A stretch of DNA of 64,000 nucleotides, from the NCBI GenBank assembly GCA_951799445.1, contig OX637289.1:6787321-6851320 (forward strand), written 5' to 3'. Position numbers and translations under genes: made by a program. Below, piece after piece: positions 59,112 to 64,000 of this stretch. Source of the DNA: Pseudisothecium myosuroides (Eukaryota > Streptophyta > Bryopsida > Hypnales > Lembophyllaceae). The notes beneath the pieces are model-generated. The model was given only the letters and a program-made list of their open reading frames with translations. It did no database searches and was not told the origin of the DNA. Positions within the stretch are counted from its first letter, which is position 1, and every line of letters starts with the position of its first letter.

Positions 59112-59321
59112 AAGACTCGAAGAGAGATTCGAAGAGATAGTGCGTTGACAATTTCGACGGAAGAAAGAAGAAAAAGTGTGCCTGACATTGAGGATGGAGG
59201 CGTTTGGGTGTTTCCAGACGCAGTTGCTACGATTTGCAAAGTGAATTCATCTTTGTTATTGGCAAAAGAGAAGGCATGCTCACACTTCATCTCAATGAGG
59301 AAAAAATTAAAAACAGCATGA
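59112..59321 (+). other. Coding-like fragment, 69 codons, inside a TIR element
   Basis: Open from two stops at 59106-59111 to TGA at 59319. Translation includes LTISTEERRKSVPDIEDGG, VWVFPDAVATICKVNSSLL and CSHFISMRKKLKTA, with balanced, exon-like composition and no early ATG. I cannot name the source gene. It is the strongest candidate for captured host coding sequence in this element. Confidence 0.4.
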
Positions 59322-60677
59322 ACTGAACAATGCCTTCAATCTTTGCAAAATGAAGAAACATAACTGAACAGTGCTCTAAATGGAAACATGTTCAATCAAG
59401 AACCTTGTAGTTGTGGTTGTCACCCCAAGTATAAGTTGGAAAAACAACAAACTTACAATTCAAGCCCGGCAACTGAACCAACCACAAACCAACAACAATC
59501 AGTTGTGTAAGAAAGAATCACAGGCCCTTGGGACCAAGACGTGCAATTTGTTACCCAGATGTGATCATGCATGGTTTGAGAATTCCTCATACACAAGTTT
59601 TCACCAAGACAAAAGCTAGGACCCAACTACTTTTCTGAATGGCTTCCGTCTAACAATTGAATCTTGCGTAGTTTTATTGCTCTCTTTTGAAAAGATTTCC
59701 AAGATGCCCTGGGGCATTTTGTAGTTGCAATACAGCAAGTTGCATTGCTCCTGCTGGGCTCTCTCAACTTGCTCAGATTCACGCAGTCTTCCTCATCATC
59801 TCCAGCTGAAGGTACTTCAGTGCTTTTCTTCAAATGAGAGGTCAACTGACTTCGGATTCAAGATGGAGTAGGATTGCGTAACCAGCAGGAGGGAGAACGC
59901 TCGTCACATGTAACAAACAGGAGAAAACATGCTCTTGCAACAAACAGGGGAGAGGAGGTACCTAAGGTGACGAAAGAAGATGAGCTCCCGCCAGGTTCGA
60001 AGATGTGCACGCTCTGGGCAGCCCGGATGCGCAACAGTGCTGGGCCCGGCCTGCGTGAATAGCTCGATGGGGGTACTTAAAGTCTCGCCAATAGACTCGA
60101 CCGAGCAGAACTGCTGAACTTATCCACATGCTATGCCCAAGAGAAAGTCAGCAAAAATAGACTTCGTGCACTCGTAAGAATTTTCAAGAAGAGTGGTAAA
60201 GCGATGGAATTGCTTCTCACGAGATATGAGTGGTTGCAAGTAAACCTAAAAAACAGTGCAATGGACAGGGTCATAGAAGGAGTACCTCGTATAATTGAAT
60301 CAAAGAAGAACAATGAATACCTCGAAAACTTAGTATTATTGATAGGGTAAAGATGATACATCTGGGACGCACACACTGAAACTTTACAACAAAGAGTCCC
60401 ATGAGACAATATCATAAACATGCAGAGATGACATTCCCTACATGAAAAATTTTGTACACTGGGAGGCAATGGAGTACTCAGCAATGAGTCACTCCAACCT
60501 CAGGACCGCTCTCTAATTTTCAATTACCGGTATTGGTTTTACTGATACACTAAGACTCCAAATTCTCCTTGAAAGAGTCCTTCCCTTGCACTCCCCAAAG
60601 GGGTTCACGCTTATTAGGTGCCCACCACTGAATATAGAAAGGCGATAAATCGAGAGTAAAGAAAGTAGAAACACTAA

Positions 60678-62397
60678 TTAGGCAGCGAAGCATCCAAGCT
60701 TCTTCGGGAAAATGCCTGTGGCCCTGATCTTCGCAGCCATCTCCTCCGTTTTAAGGATGTTTTGTCCCTTCTTGGCCGCCATCAAAGCCCTCTTCTCCTC
60801 GGCTTGCTTGTGAGCAGCTGCAATCTCGTTCCTCATCATCTCCAAATACTTCACCTTCTGCTTCTCGAGTTTCTCTTCATTTTTCTTGAGACGAGCTTCA
60901 GCTTTGTTCTTCATTGTCAACTCCTCAGCCGCAATCTTAACCTCCTCTCTTTGGTTCCTGTGATGCAATGGAACACAGTCCAGATAACAAGGGTTAGAAT
61001 TTTAGCATGACTATTGAATTAAGATGAAGATAAAATCATCAGATATGTCTATAAACAATCGGGAAGCAAAGCAAGGTCTAAAAATTCACATCAACACTTT
61101 CTGAAACATGTGCTTTTGGGGACAAACCTGCTTTCGATTCTTGCTAAGGCGTCTTCTTCCCATGCCTTTGCCCTGGCCACGATCTTGTCATGTTCGATCT
61201 TTTGAGTTGCTTTCTCCGTGTGGATGATGGTTCCAGCTTCAGTTGCGTGTTCCGAGGGCTTGGTTTCGTGTGGCTCCAGGGCACCAGCGTCGGCTGCAGG
61301 AGGTGCTGCAAATAGAATCAGCCTGTTAGGGAACAGTCGCCAGAACTGAAGGATTGGAACCTTCCTCAAAACAACTTAAGAACGAGCTTCGCAAACATCC
61401 ACCTGGAATCATATCAAGCCTAAACACGAGGACAAGGTATTTGCAAGCTCAAGCAGTCTGCCAGTGACAAATGCTGATTTTGGGCAACTATTCATACTGA
61501 ATAGAGCCACCAACACAGCAGCGCGAAGCTCTGGACGCGAAACAATATAGCAGACACCGTACATTCACATACCGACACAAAATCGTGAAATAAAACAGAC
61601 ACAAAACAAATCTCCCGAAAGTACACATCTTTGCACCAAGAGAAGAAACCAAATAGGAGAAACCATCGCACCAAGAGAAGTCATTTTCACGTGCAACAAC
61701 CAACAGCATATGATGCAGAAGTGTGAAGGGCCTCCTTACTTAACTCAACCCCTCCTACGCTGAAGCCTTAGCGACTTGACCCAGTCGCACGTTGCGAAAA
61801 CCACAAACAATTAAAGAATGGTTCATCTAGTGGCACCCCTACGTACCAGGAACAAATGCTTTAGATTCAGTCACCGGGGCAGCGACAGGGGCGGCAGCAG
61901 GAGTAGCGGCAGGAGCAGGAGTAGGGGCAGCGACAGGGGCAGCAGCAGGGGTCGCAACTGGCGCCTCCGAGACTGGAGTCGGAAGCGGAACTGCAACCCA
62001 AAACCCGAAAAATTCAGCCTAACGAGCTCCACAACCAAAATGCGGTTAATCCAAATCTCCACACAGCGACCACTCCCAACAGTAAACCTCCAAAGAACTT
62101 CTAATCCTCACACATGCGCAAGCCTCCGTCCCAAGAAACTAAGAGACTCCATTCTTCCTTAACCCAAGCTAAACAAAATCACCAAAAACAAATCTCCACA
62201 AAAAAAATGCATCCCAAAACTCCCCAAACCGAACCCCGATCTTCTCGACCAAGACCCAATCCTCCCAGTCCCCAACCCTCCATACCTGCACTTGGAGGCG
62301 CAGGTGGCGCAAGAGTGTCCATTGCAGAAGCGTCCGTTGCAGGAGCGTCCACTGCAGGAGCGTCCAATGCAGGAGCAGGCGGGGCTGTAGTGGCCAT
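60678..62397 (-). CDS. Remorin, copy 2 (4 exons, 237 aa)
   Basis: Exons are 62286-62397, 61847-61990, 61128-61305 and 60678-60957 (714 bp), with the same splice sites and phases as copy 1. The remorin C-terminal domain is nearly identical: KIVARAKAWEEDALARIES, a coiled coil with REEVKIAAEEL and KKNEEKLEKQKVKY, and an intact GIFPKKLGCFAA membrane tail. Differences cluster in the disordered N-terminus, where exon 1 is 45 bp longer through a 15-bp GCGTCCACTGCAGGA-type repeat adding five-residue units (APAVD, APATD). Exon 2 is 3 bp longer. Open frame, splice sites and tail are intact, so both copies look functional. The 3' flank (60350-60677) is shared with copy 1. Confidence 0.94.
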
Positions 62398-63516
62398 GTG
62401 AACTCAACCCTGGACCCCAAATCCACTCCACTCCACTAAAGAGCGACCTTTCACCGACTCCAAGAAACGGAGTGAATCCGACGAACCACGAGAGAGCATG
62501 AGCCACGAGATGAGCTGCGGAGAAGGCAATGAGAAGCAATGTGGCGGCTGCGAAGGGAAGTTAGTTAAGAGTCCCTGGGGACGGAAGGATGGGTCGCAGG
62601 GAAGGGTGGAGCCCGACGAGCGGAAGCGGAGGCTTCGGACCCGACGCAAGCGACGGACGGAGCTCGTGGAGGTGTGGGGCACATGGCGAACGAGGCGGAA
62701 CGTAGAGCATCTCCACTCTTACCCTGAACAGGGCCCGTTCCGGCCGGCCCATGAGCCAGGGAGGCAGGTTGCTGCAGTAGTTGTCCTGGAATCAGGTGGA
62801 CGGAGGAGCTCCGAGCCTCCGACGTCCGCCACCGCTTTCGTCGCTGCACTGCGGCGTTTCCGCCCGCCATGGACGCAGGCTAAGTTACATTGCGGGCTAC
62901 CAGTTTCACTTCGTCGTTGGTTTGGAGATGAATTTCAGGTGGCAAGTTACTTTCTCGTTCGTCACTTCTCCAGTAGTAGAATCCCTTCCACTTCAGTACT
63001 GTACTGTAGTACTACAAGCCTTCTTTGGGAGGGTAATCCGGCTCCAAAATTTTGTACCTTGGGGAAATTTTTGTGGAATAATTTGCAGGAACAAATTATT
63101 TGGAATTCAAATTTGGACCCAATTTGGTTTGGAAAAACAAAACCAACGGCCCCAAAACGAGGGGTAGATTTTTACATCTATCAGTGGAAGGCTTGTAACA
63201 CTATTCTAGACAACTCCCCTCTTCTCCAGCAAGATGCCTCATTCACGGCATCCCAGTGTTCTGTACGGCACGGTCCACTCACCCACCTCGTCAAATGACA
63301 GACTGGATTGAGAGGGAAACGCCGTTCAGTCCGTCGCTTTGTATACGTTTCCCTTCAAATTGAAAAAAAATAAAATTGAATTAAGACTTTATATTTTTAT
63401 TTCTTTTCATTAGCTTTGTTTAGGTTGTTACGATTGGTACCAAGTACCAACACCGAGAATTCATGTCGTAACAGCTCACTGTCCAGTTCCATAACATCAG
63501 GCCTGCATGTTCTCAG

Positions 63517-63935
63517 GGGCTGTTCGCATGGTGGCCCGACCTGGAGCTCCAGCTCGGTCTCCGGTAGTTCCCATGGTGGGAGTTGGTCTCCCGAACTCGA
63601 TATGGAGATCGGGTCCTTGCAATGTTCCTCCGTCCTTGAAAAAAGGAATTTCAAGCCCGCTCTCCCGAACTTCAACCCGACCTTCTATTTCAATTCGCAT
63701 TTATCCGCCACTTGTCGGTTCCCATCACTAAAATCCAAGCTACAGTGCTCTACAGTAATCCAAGCTATAGTGCTCTACAGTAAAAGCACATCTAAATTAA
63801 AGCTTTAGCTCAGAAAGAAATCCGAGCTCGATGCAAGAGCAGGAGCATACGGAAGCAGGAGAATCCGGGGGCCCGACCTGCAAATAAGGTCACCCGACCT
63901 CCAGAGCGGGTTGGGCTGACCCATGCGAACAGACC
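63517..63935. mobile_element. MITE with GGGCTGTTCGCATGG ends, 419 bp
   Basis: The left end GGGCTGTTCGCATGG is inverted at the right end (CCATGCGAACAGACC). CTCAG flanks both sides (63512-63516 and 63936-63940). Unit 1 has CATGTTCTCAGTGTGAAGG uninterrupted near 42810, a clean empty site. Starts resembling GGGcCTGTTyG are common in plant Harbinger/hAT-type MITEs. It is GC-richer than other MITEs here. Confidence 0.85.
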
Positions 63936-64000
63936 CTCAGTGTGAAGGATTTGTCGAGTGTAATACTTCGAATTGTAGCTATGGTGGTGAGTGTGTGGAT

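Larger units (their letters stand above)
58805..60102. mobile_element. 1.3-kb TIR element with gene-like fragments
   Basis: Ends GGTCGAGTCTGT and ATAGACTCGACC are inverted. The flanks (GACAGAAT and GAGCAGAACT) are an imperfect 8-10 bp duplication of the GAGCAGAACTG present once in unit 1 (38989). It contains a fold-back MITE at 58818-59076 and GC-richer, coding-like pieces (59112-59321 plus; 59627-59845 minus) with no transposase. The long flanking duplication and cargo resemble a gene-capturing Mutator- or hAT-type element. Confidence 0.62.
57455..64000. other. Segmental duplication, unit 2 (cut by window end)
   Basis: Direct copy of unit 1 (33040-42879). It differs by a small indel-rich region near 57640-57900, insertions at about 58497-58725, 58805-60102 and 63517-63935, and absence of the two unit-1-specific stretches. 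Confidence 0.9.

Noticed and set aside
58862..59290. 142-codon minus-strand frame
   Set aside because: Spans a fold-back MITE and overlaps the more exon-like plus-strand frame at 59112-59321; the composition is not convincing.
62498..63298. 266-codon open frame on the plus strand
   Set aside because: Lies antisense in the GC-rich 5' flank of remorin copy 2. The matching sequence in unit 1 stops after a few codons, and the translation is low-complexity and basic. Most likely a chance frame.
1..64000. CCCTAAA within the TTAA element ends as telomere repeats
   Set aside because: The terminal repeat has CCCC and always sits next to TTAA at an element boundary, so it is explained as a transposon end.
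1..64000. LTR retrotransposons, endogenous viral sequences, tRNA or rRNA genes
   Set aside because: I looked for long direct terminal repeats with TG...CA ends, gag/pol motifs, cloverleaf sequences and rRNA cores and found none that I can support.

Overview
This is nuclear DNA of a land plant with a large, repeat-rich genome. The evidence is spliced genes with GT-AG introns of about 0.1-1.6 kb, a CYP72-clan cytochrome P450, two remorins (a land-plant protein family), an AT-rich background, and dense short DNA transposons, including a Stowaway-type and a CACTA-type MITE. The species cannot be read from the sequence. I see no rRNA or tRNA gene, CRISPR array, organellar or bacterial signature.

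Region 1 (1-22,000) is a tandem duplication of a P450 gene on the minus strand. Copy 2 (14138-19181) is complete: five exons, 526 codons, all P450 signature motifs. Copy 1 (738-2806) shows only exons 1-2; the window starts inside its intron 2. The upstream regions are also duplicated (about 3050-8000 and 19690-21370). Copy 1's upstream region has gained a 3.0-kb TIR element (3478-6476) and a palindromic CACTA MITE (7135-7363), both absent from copy 2.

Region 2 (22,000-32,400) has no host gene. It is a nested stack of short elements, dominated by a family with ends TTAACCCC...GGGGTTAA and apparent TTAA target duplications, the pattern of the piggyBac superfamily. At least twelve full, nested or truncated copies lie across the window. 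Several can be compared with an empty site elsewhere in the same window, which supports TTAA as the target. A LINE remnant and a decayed transposase-like pseudogene (11466-12303) are also present.

Region 3 (33,040-42,879 and 57,455-64,000) is a direct segmental duplication about 21 kb apart. Each unit carries a four-exon remorin gene on the minus strand (39566-41239, 221 aa; 60678-62397, 237 aa). The units differ by clean insertions: 4.8 kb and 0.4 kb in unit 1; 0.23 kb, a 1.3-kb TIR element with coding-like fragments, and a 419-bp MITE in unit 2. The longer remorin has a 15-bp in-frame repeat expansion in exon 1.

Region 4 (43,000-57,450), between the units, is repeat-rich. It holds two copies of a composite repeat whose middle ~850 bp is inverted relative to its flanks, an inverted copy of the P450 3' flank, coding-like islands at 47446-48031, a (TA)n microsatellite, and a short tandem array interrupted by a MITE.

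Functionally, the supported genes are a membrane-anchored oxidative enzyme family (P450) and a plasma-membrane scaffold family (remorin). Nothing links them in one pathway. The window mainly records local gene duplication followed by independent transposon insertion into each copy.
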